DNA from: Candidatus Merdivicinus intestinigallinarum
GTDB taxonomy: Bacteria; Bacillota; Clostridia; Oscillospirales; Ruminococcaceae
Direction of reading: 5' to 3'
DNA length: 46,456 bases
NCBI GenBank assembly: GCA_018713335.1
Contig: DVOW01000025.1
Location: 1-46,456 of the forward strand
The position numbers and the translations under genes are program-made. The notes beneath the pieces were generated by a model. The model did no database searches. It was not told the origin of the DNA and was given only the letters and a program-made list of their open reading frames with translations. Positions 39,010 through 46,456 of the stretch are shown piece after piece. Numbering within the stretch: position 1 is the first letter of the stretch; each line of letters begins with the position of its first letter.

Positions 39010-39429
39010 ATGGAGAAGCTGCGCAATGTATTGAAAGAAAACGGAATCCAAGTGACAAAACAGCGGCTGGCGGTGTATAAAGTGCTGAAAGAGCTCAATA
39101 CTCATGTTACAGCAGAAATGGTATTAGACGTTTTGAAGCAGCGCGGCATTTCCATGACTGTCGCCACGGTCTACAATATTCTGAACCTGTTTGAGGAAAA
39201 GGGTTTGATCCGGAAGGTTGGCGCAGCAGGGGAACCGGTCATTTTTGACATCAATACCTATGAGCATATCCACATTTGCGACCAGGAAACCCGAAAGGTG
39301 CGGGACTGCCAGGATATGGCGCTGGTCCAGATGATCGAAGCCTATCTGCGGGAGCATCCTGTGGGGGATTTGGAGCTGGAACGGGTGGATATCAGCCTCA
39401 TCGGCAAGGATCTGACGCTGCACACATGA
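39010..39429 (+). CDS. Fur/PerR-family regulator
   Basis: 139 residues from ATG 39010 (AAAGGAGG 7 nt upstream; the in-frame GTG 39004 is too close). Winged HTH at about 10-70 (TKQRLAVYKVLKELNTHVTAEMVL, TVATVYNILNLFEEKGLIR), then a dimer domain with D and His positions (FDINTYEHIHIC). The usual structural-zinc CxxC pair is missing: only C97 and C107 of a single CDQETRKVRDC loop remain. Followed by rubrerythrin 64 bp on, so a peroxide-stress regulator (PerR-like) is likely; metal and ligand are unproven. Confidence 0.88.
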   Translation: MEKLRNVLKENGIQVTKQRLAVYKVLKELNTHVTAEMVLDVLKQRGISMTVATVYNILNLFEEKGLIRKVGAAGEPVIFDINTYEHIHICDQETRKVRDCQDMALVQMIEAYLREHPVGDLELERVDISLIGKDLTLHT

Positions 39430-39493
39430 ATTTCTGACAGCTAGGACGGCGCGCCGTCTGACTGAAATACAATCGATTTAGGAGGTTATTTGC

Positions 39494-40033
39494 ATGGAAC
39501 TCAAGGGAAGTAAAACCGCCGCTAATCTCGCCGCCGCTTTTGCCGGGGAATCTCAGGCCAGAAACAAGTATACCTACTATGCCTCCAAAGCCAAAAAAGA
39601 CGGCTTTGAGCAGATCGCCGCCATTTTCACGGAAACCGCTGAAAATGAGAAGGAGCACGCCAAGATCTGGTTCAAGCTGCTCCACGACGGCGAAATCCCC
39701 ACCACCATGGAAAACCTGAAGGACGCGGCAGCCGGTGAAAACTACGAATGGACCGATATGTACAAGACCTTCGCGGAGGAAGCCAGGGAAGAAGGCTTCA
39801 CAAAGATCGCCGCATTGTTTGAAATGGTAGGCGCTATCGAGAAGGAGCATGAGGAACGCTACCGCAAGCTGCTTGCAAACATCGAGGACGAAGTGGTGTT
39901 CTCCAAGGACCACGACGTCATCTGGCAGTGCCGCAACTGCGGACACATTGTCATCGGCAAGAAAGCGCCGGAAATCTGCCCGGTCTGCTCTCACCCGAAG
40001 GCCTATTTCCAGGTAAAACCTGAAAACTATTGA
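39494..40033 (+). CDS. Rubrerythrin
   Basis: 179 residues. Diiron ferritin-like four-helix domain at about 1-145 with E20 in [19 protein letters not shown] (E..H pair) and [14 protein letters not shown]; then a rubredoxin-like FeS4 domain with CRNCG and CPVC near 153-173. Reduces hydrogen peroxide with electrons from reduced rubredoxin or ferredoxin, a main oxygen-stress defence in anaerobes. Ribosome site GGAGGTTATTTGC. Probably controlled by the Fur-family gene next to it. Confidence 0.96.
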   Translation: MELKGSKTAANLAAAFAGESQARNKYTYYASKAKKDGFEQIAAIFTETAENEKEHAKIWFKLLHDGEIPTTMENLKDAAAGENYEWTDMYKTFAEEAREEGFTKIAALFEMVGAIEKEHEERYRKLLANIEDEVVFSKDHDVIWQCRNCGHIVIGKKAPEICPVCSHPKAYFQVKPENY

Positions 40034-40052
40034 TCCCTTTCCATTGACGCAA

Positions 40053-40086
40053 AACCACCCGGCTTTTTGGCCGGGTGGTTTCTTTT
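40053..40086 (+). terminator. Terminator of rubrerythrin
   Basis: AACCACCCGGC / GCCGGGTGGTT stem with TTTTTG loop, followed by TCTTTTG. Confidence 0.85.
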
Positions 40087-40142
40087 GTTAGGGGCTGCCG
40101 CATTTGTTTGGACCGGCTCCTTAGCAGGGGAAGGGCGGACTG

Positions 40143-40889
40143 TCAAAGCAGCGGTTCCGTCCCAAAGTAGGCGCAGATGGCCCGGTAATAACAGAGGGCC
40201 GCCTGTTGGCACCCTTCCTCCGTCCCCAGCAGGGCAACATCCTCCTGATTGGTCAGAAAACACTGCTCCGCCAGCACTGCCGGACAGTCCGGGTAATCCA
40301 CCATGCCGAAGGAGGGCAGGCTTTCCAATTCCGGGTCGGGACTGTCGGTCAGAATTTTTTCATTTCCCTGGTAATAAGCGTACCGGATGCCGCCGTCCCC
40401 CCGGAGAGGGATCCCGGTTTGGGAAATTTCACCTGCCAGCAGCCTTGCAAAGGAAAGGGCTTCCTCGTGGTATTTCCGGCCCGGCGGGGGTGGATACGCC
40501 TCAAATCCCCGGGCGGAGGGGTCCTCCGATGAATTGCCGTGGATGCAGAGGAGCAGCTCCGCCCCCTTCCGGTCGGCCAGCCGCCAGCGGTCGTTGATGT
40601 CCTTGCTTTCCCCGTATTCCCGGCAGAGGATGACCCGGTAATTCTCGTCCTGCCTGAGGTATTCCTCCAAATACCGGACGGTGGTTTCCGTCAGCTGGGT
40701 TTCCCCGATGAGACCTTCCGCGCCGGGATCGTTCCCGCCGTGTCCGGCGTCCAGGGCCACGACGATCCGGGAGTCAAAAAGCCCCCATTCCTCCATTGCC
40801 CATTTGCCGCCGAAGCAGATCCCGGCCACAAGCAGGCAGAGCAGAAAAATTTTCCCAAACCGCAGGCGCCGTTTCCCTTGTTTCAACAC
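40143..40889 (-). CDS. N-acetylmuramoyl-L-alanine amidase (Amidase_3)
   Basis: 248 residues from GTG 40889 (GGGGGAATT just upstream). A membrane anchor/signal segment lies near residues 15-32 (FLLCLLVAGICFGGKW), then the amidase domain with zinc ligands in DAGHGG (His), a Glu in the GETQLTE stretch and IHGNSS (His), and the catalytic Glu in AEQCFLTN. Cuts the amide bond between MurNAc and the peptide; probably acts on the cell surface, for example in cell separation or spore-related wall remodelling. Confidence 0.92.
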   Translation of the reverse strand: MLKQGKRRLRFGKIFLLCLLVAGICFGGKWAMEEWGLFDSRIVVALDAGHGGNDPGAEGLIGETQLTETTVRYLEEYLRQDENYRVILCREYGESKDINDRWRLADRKGAELLLCIHGNSSEDPSARGFEAYPPPPGRKYHEEALSFARLLAGEISQTGIPLRGDGGIRYAYYQGNEKILTDSPDPELESLPSFGMVDYPDCPAVLAEQCFLTNQEDVALLGTEEGCQQAALCYYRAICAYFGTEPLL

Positions 40890-40970
40890 AATTCCCCCAT
40901 TCTTGTTTCCATTGTAGCACACTTTAGAAGAAAGTGTCGAAAGATTTCCTTAAGATTCGGTTTTTTCCAA

Positions 40971-41011
40971 GAGAAAAACAAACAGCCCCGACAGAAAGAA
41001 CTCTGCCGGGG
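40971..41011 (-). terminator. Terminator of the CobW/UroD operon
   Basis: Minus strand CCCCGGCAG / CTGTCGGGG stem (41011-41003, 40994-40986) followed by CTGTTTGTTTTTC. Confidence 0.75.
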
Positions 41012-41052
41012 ACATTTTTTGAAAATATGAGGACTGTTCGGAACGGGAACCG

Positions 41053-41976
41053 TCAGGAAATATCCAGGATATAAGCAGGATACCAGGCGGCGGCCTCCCG
41101 GACACGTTTGCTGACAGGCATCCCTGCGCCGGAAAGCACCACCAGATGTCCGGCTTTCCCCTCCGGAACCTCTCCCTCATAAGGGGACAGGCTCACCACG
41201 TTGCCCACGCAGTCGGCAAGATACATACCGTCTGTTGTCTGGATGAAGCCTTTGACCCGGAAAGTGTCTTCCGAAAACATCTCGATGAACTTTTGCAGGT
41301 CATAGGGCGGGATGGAAGGGTCAATGGTCACCAGGAGCTTCCGCAGGGTCAAATCAGCGGTGAGAGGCATGTCCCCCGCCGGAAGGGCCCGGGCTTTTTG
41401 CAGGGTGTCCAGAACCCCGGCGTCCACGGCTCCGAAAGACGTTTGGATCACCGGCATATCCGGCCGCTGGCCCTGGATCAAGGCCAGGGTTTCCGAAAGC
41501 TGCTCTCCACTCGCCCGGTCGGTTTTGTTGACCACCGCCAGGTCGCTGGCGGCCAGCTGCTTTTGGCAGGTGCGGGCGGTGGCGTAGAGCTTGGGGAACC
41601 GCACGGCGTCGATGAGGCAGACGGCCCCCTGATAGTCGATGTGGGGGAACCGGTCCGTCTGGGAAAAGAGCTTCCGGATGCCTGTCGGGTCGGAAAGCCC
41701 CGAGGCTTCCACTAAAATCACATCCGCCGCAATGTCCGCCGACTGGCGCAGGACCTTTTCAAACTGGTCTAAGCGGCAGGAGCAGAACACGGACCCGCCG
41801 GAGATTTCCTGAAGGTATGCCCCTAAATCAGCCAGGAGGACGCCGTCCACGCCCTCTTGGCCAAATTCATTGACGATCAGCTGGATTTTCTCCCCGGCAA
41901 ACAGGCGGATAAAATTCTTTAAAAAGGTAGTCTTGCCCGCCCCCAGAAAGCCGGTGATGAGATAAAGGCGGCTCAT
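41053..41976 (-). CDS. G3E-family GTPase (CobW/YeiR-like)
   Basis: 307 residues from ATG 41976, which overlaps the stop of the gene before it by ATGA. N-terminal GTPase: Walker A GFLGAGKTTF (residues about 8-17), VNEFGQEGVDG (switch), DVILVEASG (Walker B region, Glu of E-G), NKTDRASG specificity loop near 155. A metal-type motif is present as FCSCR (canonical CxCC is not). C-terminal CobW-C domain (about 205-300). Family members insert or hand over metal or cofactor to partner enzymes. Being coupled to the UroD-type methyltransferase, it may service that enzyme's metal centre. Confidence 0.9.
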   Translation of the reverse strand: MSRLYLITGFLGAGKTTFLKNFIRLFAGEKIQLIVNEFGQEGVDGVLLADLGAYLQEISGGSVFCSCRLDQFEKVLRQSADIAADVILVEASGLSDPTGIRKLFSQTDRFPHIDYQGAVCLIDAVRFPKLYATARTCQKQLAASDLAVVNKTDRASGEQLSETLALIQGQRPDMPVIQTSFGAVDAGVLDTLQKARALPAGDMPLTADLTLRKLLVTIDPSIPPYDLQKFIEMFSEDTFRVKGFIQTTDGMYLADCVGNVVSLSPYEGEVPEGKAGHLVVLSGAGMPVSKRVREAAAWYPAYILDIS

Positions 41977-43358
41977 GCGTTCTTTTTGCATTCCTCAATG
42001 GCTTCCCGGATGGCCTCTTCCAGCTCGGCCTTGGTGGGGATGATGGAACGGTATTTCAGCTTGCCGTTGATGTACATGGAGGGCAGGTTCGGCACGCCCA
42101 TTTTGATGCAGCGGGCCACGTTTTCCTTGTAGATGAATTTGTATTCCACCATGTCGATGGCGTCGCCGAAGGTTTCCACAGCCTGGTTGGCCGCGCCCAT
42201 CATGTAGCTGCAGGCGGCGCACTGGGCGGAATCCAGGGTGAATACTTCCACAAGGGGTTTCTTCAGGTGCTCGTAATCGGGGATCTCCACGTTGGAGGTG
42301 TCCACTTCCTCGGCCTGGTAGTTCTTCACCATTTCCCGGACAGCGTCGGTTTCCAAAGCGGCCTGGGCCACGCCGATGCAGTTCTCGATGGGCACATCAT
42401 AGGGCATGTCGCAGCCGGGGGCCAGGATGAAGTTCTTTTTCACCTTGACGGAATCCAGAAGGTCCACAGCGAACTTCATGTTGTCCTGCTGGTTGCCTAA
42501 GAGCATGATGGAGGTCAGGGGGATGTTGCCGCCGATGGCCACGTTGTATTTGTCGGTGATCTCCTTGGCGGCCAGGAGGTTCACGTTTTCATCCACGGAA
42601 ATGGAGTCGGGGTCGGTCTGGCACATGACCTCGATGTTGCGGGTGGCATCGCCGCAGACGAAGAAGGAGGAGAAAGCGCCTTTTTCCCGGATGTAGGCGA
42701 ACAGTTCCTTGTAGGGCTCGGTCATGTACTGCTCAAAGTGGGCGGTGGAGATCTGGGAGATCAGGGGGTCCACCAGGGCGATGACGTCCATGCCCGCCTC
42801 AATGTAGTAGTCGGCCATTTTTTTGCAGACCCGGGTGCAGAAAGCGAAAAGGCTGGCGGTTTCTTCCTCAAAGTCGAACATGTCGGTGAACAGGTTGTTG
42901 CCCCGGAGATGGGAAGCCAGAGTGAAGGGGCCGCAGATCAGGCCGTAAAGGGCGGTAGTGTCGCCCACGGCTTTTTTCATCCGGGTCATAACATCCAGCA
43001 CATAGGGGATGCGGCCGGATTCCTTGGTGGGGATGGTGCAGTCGCAGGGGGTGACAGGGGGCTCTTCATCGCTGCCGTCTAAGGGGTGCTTGGAAACAGA
43101 GGGAGGGCAGTCCTTGGCCCAGGTGAGTTCGCAGCCCAGGCACTCGGCCTCGATCTGCAGGTCGAAGATCACCGGCTGGCCGTCGGGCTTGTAAAGGCGG
43201 TTGACTTCCATTAAGGATTCAAAAGCCTTGTCCGCGTCGGTGAGCATCTCAGTGGCGTCGTAGCCTTTCAGCTTGCCCGCATGTACGCCCGCAAAGGGAA
43301 CCCAGGGGGCGCGCTCGGTTTCTTCATGGCGCAGGGTGCGGAATAAAAGATCTTTCAT
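41973..43358 (-). CDS. UroD/MtaA-type methyltransferase fused to a thioredoxin-fold domain
   Basis: 461 residues. Residues about 1-350 follow the uroporphyrinogen-decarboxylase fold of MtaA/CmuA (TERAPWVPFAG, TALYGLICGPFTLASH, LTSIMLLGN, LAPGCDMPYDVP). The expected zinc ligands are C235 in FVCG and C316 in APGC, but the His of the usual HxCG is F233. Residues about 368-455 are a separate thioredoxin-like domain: VFTLDSAQCAACSYMM (C380-x-x-C383), then the cis-Pro region PNLPSMYINGK. This is not a haem enzyme; methyl transfer, e.g. in corrinoid pathways, is the family expectation. Operon with a G3E GTPase. Confidence 0.85.
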   Translation of the reverse strand: MKDLLFRTLRHEETERAPWVPFAGVHAGKLKGYDATEMLTDADKAFESLMEVNRLYKPDGQPVIFDLQIEAECLGCELTWAKDCPPSVSKHPLDGSDEEPPVTPCDCTIPTKESGRIPYVLDVMTRMKKAVGDTTALYGLICGPFTLASHLRGNNLFTDMFDFEEETASLFAFCTRVCKKMADYYIEAGMDVIALVDPLISQISTAHFEQYMTEPYKELFAYIREKGAFSSFFVCGDATRNIEVMCQTDPDSISVDENVNLLAAKEITDKYNVAIGGNIPLTSIMLLGNQQDNMKFAVDLLDSVKVKKNFILAPGCDMPYDVPIENCIGVAQAALETDAVREMVKNYQAEEVDTSNVEIPDYEHLKKPLVEVFTLDSAQCAACSYMMGAANQAVETFGDAIDMVEYKFIYKENVARCIKMGVPNLPSMYINGKLKYRSIIPTKAELEEAIREAIEECKKNA

Positions 43359-43733
43359 ATCAATTCTCTCCTTTTTGATTTGTGCAAAAAAGCGGTCTGG
43401 TTTCTTTATATTCAGTATAACATGTTCCGGGGGACAGCGCTTGTACTATGTTTCTTTTTTTGGGAAAATGTTTTCCGATTCATCCGTTTGCGGGACAATG
43501 CGGATGTTCTTATCTTGTCCGGTACTTCGGCGATTTCCATAAGTATTATGGAAAAATATTGGCAATTATGGGAATTGAGTCCCGGGAGAAAAACGGGTAT
43601 GATGAAAGATAGTATTTGCTTTTCAGCCACTGGTGGGCAAAACCCGTTCATTTTGACTATTGACGGGTATGAATGGCTGTGTCGTTTATTGGAGGGGAGG
43701 AAATTTTCAAGTTGGAATTTTGCGGAGGGATTT
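43359..43733. other. Gene-free stretch upstream of the GNAT gene
   Basis: It lies between the divergent UroD-type and GNAT genes and turns AT-richer to the right. A TATACT hexamer for the minus-strand operon can be seen near 43415-43420, but without a good -35. An open frame continues from 43380 into the GNAT gene, yet it lacks a ribosome site and looks like chance. I see no RNA gene or terminator. Confidence 0.4.
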
Positions 43734-44189
43734 ATGGACTATACAATAGAAAGGATAACAGTTGAAAACTACAGTAAGTTTGACGATATGGTGTTTTACC
43801 GTGAAAACGGCTTTCAGCGGGAGCCGTCGAATGCAGCCGTATCTCAGCAGATGACAGACCAGCTTCATCATCCTGACTTTTATGTTTACGCCATTGATGT
43901 TGAAAACAGATTTGTTGGCTGGATCTCCATGATCTACATACCGAAAATCGGCAGCAGATGGAATGGCCGCGGACATTTGTATGTTGACGAGCTCTGGGTT
44001 GCTCCCGACTACAGAAATAACGGCTTTGCCAAAGCATTGCTGAAGAAGGCCGACGAATTGCAAGCGAAACTAAATACCAATGGGATCAGACTGTATGTGA
44101 ATATCAACAACCCGACAGCGCACGGTCTATACAAAAGCTGCGGTTATGCCGAGGACGGACAGGCGGTCTTTATGGAGAAAAAATCATGA
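43734..44189 (+). CDS. GNAT-family N-acetyltransferase
   Basis: 151 residues from ATG 43734 (GCGGAGGGA just upstream). GNAT fold with the acetyl-CoA loop around LWVAPDYRNNGFAKALLKKADELQAK (about 86-111; R/Q-x-x-G-x-A pattern RNNGFA), beta-bulge VDELWV, and the C-terminal strand HGLYKSCGYAEDG. The acceptor (an amine on a small molecule or protein) is unknown. Overlaps the start of the next gene by ATGA, so the two are coupled. AT-richer than the surroundings. Confidence 0.88.
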   Translation: MDYTIERITVENYSKFDDMVFYRENGFQREPSNAAVSQQMTDQLHHPDFYVYAIDVENRFVGWISMIYIPKIGSRWNGRGHLYVDELWVAPDYRNNGFAKALLKKADELQAKLNTNGIRLYVNINNPTAHGLYKSCGYAEDGQAVFMEKKS

Positions 44190-44695
44190 AAACTTTATAC
44201 CTGATCGGCGGCACTATGGGCGTCGGCAAGACGACCGTATGCAACCGAATGAATGAAGAACTTGATCGATCTGTGTTTTTAGACGGCGATTGGTGTTGGA
44301 ACGCAAATCCGTTTCAGGTAACGGACGAAACGAAAGAAATGGTTATCAAAAACATTTGCTTTCTTTTAAATCAATTTATCAAATGCTCCGCATACGAAAA
44401 CATTATTTTCTGTTGGGTTATGCATCAGCAGAGCATTATTGATGAAATCATAAGCGGCTTGGATTTGTCCTGCTGTGAAATAAAAACAATCTCCCTTGTG
44501 TGCGATGAAAAAACGCTTAAGGAAAGATTGAATAAGGATGTTGCAAATGGCGTCCGCAAAGCGGATGTTATTGAAAGAAGCATGAAAAGGCTCGAACTTT
44601 ATCATAAAATCGATTCTATAAAAATAAACACATCGGATAAAAGCGTTGACGAGATCTGCAGAGAGATCCTCGGTACATCAATAAAAATTTCTTGA
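44186..44695 (+). CDS. P-loop nucleoside/nucleotide kinase-like ATPase
   Basis: 169 residues. Walker A GGTMGVGKTT (residues about 8-17) with a hydrophobic strand before it, DGDWCW near 33-38 as acceptor-side motif, and LIDCDEKTL-like SLVCDEKTLKERL for a lid region near 110-122. Size and motifs resemble AAA_33/AAA_18-type small kinases that phosphorylate nucleosides, shikimate-like compounds or antibiotics (chloramphenicol phosphotransferase group). Coupled to an acetyltransferase, so modification of a toxic small molecule is possible; this is a guess from context. Confidence 0.78.
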   Translation: MKTLYLIGGTMGVGKTTVCNRMNEELDRSVFLDGDWCWNANPFQVTDETKEMVIKNICFLLNQFIKCSAYENIIFCWVMHQQSIIDEIISGLDLSCCEIKTISLVCDEKTLKERLNKDVANGVRKADVIERSMKRLELYHKIDSIKINTSDKSVDEICREILGTSIKIS

Positions 44696-44803
44696 TTTAA
44701 GCCGCTTCCAAGATTTTTATCAATACTTGCAAAGGCTTAATCAGAAGATTTTCTCTTATCAATCAATTAAAAATAATGCCCATTTAGAAAGGAGAACGGC
44801 GCA

Positions 44804-45856
44804 ATGCAATGTGCAGATCTGGAAAAGCCGGCGGTTGGGCCCGGCGAGTTCGTTTTTGGGGTAGTGGGCCTTTCCCACGGACACATTTACGATATGACGG
44901 ACGGGCTTCTGAAAGCGGGGGCGGAACTCCGCTGGGTGTATGACCCGTCCCCGGAAAAGATGGAGGCGTTTTTGCGGAAATACCCCCAGGCCAAGGCGGC
45001 CCGGAGCGAGGAAGAGGTGCTTTCTGATCCGGAAGTCCGGCTGGTGGCGGCCGCCGCCATCCCCTGCGACCGGGCGGCCCTGGGCGTGCGGGTCATGGAA
45101 AGCGGGAAGGATTACTTTACCGATAAAGCTCCCCTGATTTCTTTGGAGCAGCTGGACGCGGCGAAAGCAGCCTGCGCCCGGACCGGCAGGCGGTATTTTG
45201 TCTTTTACAGCGAACGGCTCTGCTCGGAAAGCGCCGTCTGCGCTGCCCGGCTCATCGAGCAGGGGCGCATCGGCCGCGTGCTCCAGGTCATGGGGATGGG
45301 GCCCCACCGTTTGGGGCCGCCGGAAAAAAGACCGGACTGGTTTTACCGGAAAGCCCAGTACGGGGGGATCCTCTGCGACATCGGCAGCCACCAGATCGAA
45401 CAGTACCTCTTTTTCTCCGGGGCAAAGGACGCGTCCATTATGTCCAGCCATGTGGCCAATTACCAGCACCCGGACTATCCGGAGCTGGAGGATTTCGGGG
45501 AAGTGTCTTTAGTAGGGGATAACGGGACATCCGGCTATCTCCGGGTGGACTGGTTTACGCCGGGGGGCCTGCGCACCTGGGGGGACGGACGGACCTTTAT
45601 TTTGGGGACGGACGGCTATATGGAGCTGCGGAAATATGTCAATGTGGGCGTCGGCCCCGAAAAGGACCAGGTTTTCCTGGTGGACCATCAGGGGGAGCAC
45701 CTGATCCACGCGGCCGGGCAGACCGGCATCCCCTTCTTTGGCCAAATGATCCGGGACTGCCTGGACGGCACGGAAACCGCCATGACCCAGGCCCACATCT
45801 TTAAAGCCGCGGAGCTTTGCGTCCGGGCCCAGATGGCGGCGCGGAAGCTGGTATAG
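44804..45856 (+). CDS. Gfo/Idh/MocA-family oxidoreductase
   Basis: 350 residues from ATG 44804 (AAAGGAGAACGGCGC). N-terminal Rossmann domain starting VVGLSHGHI (not the usual GxGxxG form), followed by VRLVAAAAIPCDRA and GKDYFTDKAPLISLEQLDA (EKP-type motif as DKAP); C-terminal alpha/beta domain with GGILCDIGSHQIE (catalytic-type His in IGSHQ). NAD(P)-dependent dehydrogenases of sugars, inositols or their derivatives. Followed by a terminator; the next gene is a probable carbohydrate-active protein. Confidence 0.9.
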   Translation: MQCADLEKPAVGPGEFVFGVVGLSHGHIYDMTDGLLKAGAELRWVYDPSPEKMEAFLRKYPQAKAARSEEEVLSDPEVRLVAAAAIPCDRAALGVRVMESGKDYFTDKAPLISLEQLDAAKAACARTGRRYFVFYSERLCSESAVCAARLIEQGRIGRVLQVMGMGPHRLGPPEKRPDWFYRKAQYGGILCDIGSHQIEQYLFFSGAKDASIMSSHVANYQHPDYPELEDFGEVSLVGDNGTSGYLRVDWFTPGGLRTWGDGRTFILGTDGYMELRKYVNVGVGPEKDQVFLVDHQGEHLIHAAGQTGIPFFGQMIRDCLDGTETAMTQAHIFKAAELCVRAQMAARKLV

Positions 45857-45901
45857 GCCCAGTTCCCGCCCCAAAAAGTCCTCGATGGAATGACCAAGGA
45901 A

Positions 45902-45941
45902 GAAGCTGTGATTTTTTATAAATTCACAGCTTTCTTTTTTG
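45902..45941 (+). terminator. Terminator of the Gfo/Idh/MocA gene
   Basis: AAGCTGTGA / TCACAGCTT stem (45903-45911, 45924-45932) followed by TCTTTTTT. Confidence 0.75.
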
Positions 45942-45949
45942 AAAATTTA

Positions 45950-45978
45950 TTGACATTTCGATTGAAACATTCTATCAT
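45950..45978 (+). promoter_or_regulatory. Promoter of the last (partial) gene
   Basis: TTGACA (45950-45955), 17 bp, TATCAT (45973-45978), 52 bp before ATG 46031. Confidence 0.75.
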
Positions 45979-46030
45979 AAAAGAAAATGCCCCGGCCAAA
46001 GGCTGCGGACCGAATGGAGGAACTGAATTT

Positions 46031-46456
46031 ATGGCGCATCTCCTGGAAAACGACAAAATTCGGATAGAATTTGATGAAGCAACCGGCGGCATCACCAAAT
46101 TCTGCTGCAAGGAAACCGGCTGGGAGCTGATCCGGCAGCCGAAACTGGCTATGGGAATCCAGCTGCGGGTCCCGGCGCCGGGACACCGCTGGAACCTGGC
46201 GGAAAGCGGCCGCCAGAAGCTGGCATCCTTTGCTGCTGTGCCCGAAGAAGGGGCGGCTGTGCTCCGGTGGGAAGGGCTGGACTTTGACCAGAGTGGTCCT
46301 TTGCCCATCGACGCGGAAATGCGGGTGGAGCTTACCGCCGGCGGCGCGTCCTTTACGGTAACGGTGGACAACCGGTCCCGGTACATGGTGGAGGAAGTCT
46401 GGGCGCCCAACCTGGGCGGCTTCCGGGAACCGGCCGGGGAACAGCCGGTGACGGCC
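46031..46456 (+). CDS. Probable carbohydrate-active protein, N-terminal part only
   Basis: ATG 46031 follows GGAGGAACTGAATTT; the frame is open to the window edge (142 codons, no stop). The visible part is beta-rich (ENDKIRIEFDEATGGITKFCC, LIRQPKLAMGIQLRVPAPG, GGASFTVTVDNRS) as in N-terminal super-sandwich domains of large glycosidases such as DUF6259 or GH-like proteins. The opposite strand has an apparent frame over the same bases, which I take as its shadow. Function cannot be fixed without the rest. Confidence 0.65.
   Translation, partial: MAHLLENDKIRIEFDEATGGITKFCCKETGWELIRQPKLAMGIQLRVPAPGHRWNLAESGRQKLASFAAVPEEGAAVLRWEGLDFDQSGPLPIDAEMRVELTAGGASFTVTVDNRSRYMVEEVWAPNLGGFREPAGEQPVTA

Noticed and set aside
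45916-46410. Minus-strand frame over the last gene
   Set aside because: The plus-strand frame has promoter, ribosome site and a beta-rich protein-like sequence, so the other is its shadow.
6860-46456. Rex-, Fur- or cre-type operators before other chromosomal genes such as the alcohol dehydrogenase
   Set aside because: I looked for TTGTGAA..TTCACAA-like and similar palindromes and found only weak partial matches, so none is reported except the low-confidence site before GH95.

Overview
The window is a piece of chromosome from a spore-forming, anaerobic gut-type member of the Clostridia, most likely Oscillospirales/Ruminococcaceae-like. This rests on moderately high GC coding DNA with strong AGGAGG ribosome sites, a SpoVAC sporulation protein, an electron-bifurcating NfnAB pair, a rubrerythrin under a Fur/PerR-type regulator, Firmicutes YesM/LplB/LplC-type sugar systems and canonical sigma-A promoters (many TTGACA-like, 17-bp spacer, TATAAT-like). 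No species can be named from sequence alone.

Region 1 (1-6713) is a mobile element ending at the 3' end of a tRNA-Thr(CGU) gene (6714-6789, minus). Its layout is: CI-like XRE repressor (minus, cut by the window edge), a divergent two-promoter switch with palindromic operators, a Cro-like regulator, an excisionase-like winged-HTH protein, a 634-residue zinc-finger/TOPRIM/RecA-type primase-helicase, and immediately after it a striking array of 9-10 bp iterons arranged on both sides of an AT-rich palindrome. Then come several small proteins, an RHH regulator with three operator repeats shared with a divergent promoter, a phage-type small protein and a sigma-70-family factor. No relaxase, conjugation or virion gene is visible. 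The order repressor/antirepressor - xis - pri-rep - ori is that of phage-inducible chromosomal islands (PICIs), so this is best read as a phage-satellite-like element; the integrase is not in the window.

Region 2 (6863-31328) is mostly housekeeping and accessory metabolism: peptidase T, a HAD phosphatase, a hexapeptide acetyltransferase, a GH95 fucosidase-type enzyme, a P-type Ca2+ ATPase, a hypothetical protein, a DUF362 ferredoxin protein, an ECF sigma/anti-sigma pair, nfnAB (with an unusual upstream reading frame continuous with nfnA), an XRE regulator, a cluster of GTAGGGG-bounded palindromic repeats, an iron alcohol dehydrogenase, DUF1905, LysR, XRE-cupin and ArsR-type regulators, a lipoprotein with a truncated twin, and nagB. 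A three-gene oligosaccharide ABC importer lies at 27677-31328.

Region 3 (31438-38312) runs divergently from that importer: a YesM-type sensor kinase broken by a single-base change in a G run, a GH3 beta-glucosidase and a GH116 beta-glucosidase. Together with the importer it looks like a beta-glucoside uptake and hydrolysis locus.

Region 4 (38387-46456) has spoVAC, a Fur-family regulator next to rubrerythrin, a cell-wall amidase, a two-gene operon of a G3E/CobW GTPase and a UroD-type methyltransferase fused to a thioredoxin-fold domain, an AT-richer GNAT acetyltransferase/P-loop kinase pair, a Gfo/Idh/MocA oxidoreductase and the start of a probable carbohydrate-active protein cut by the window edge.
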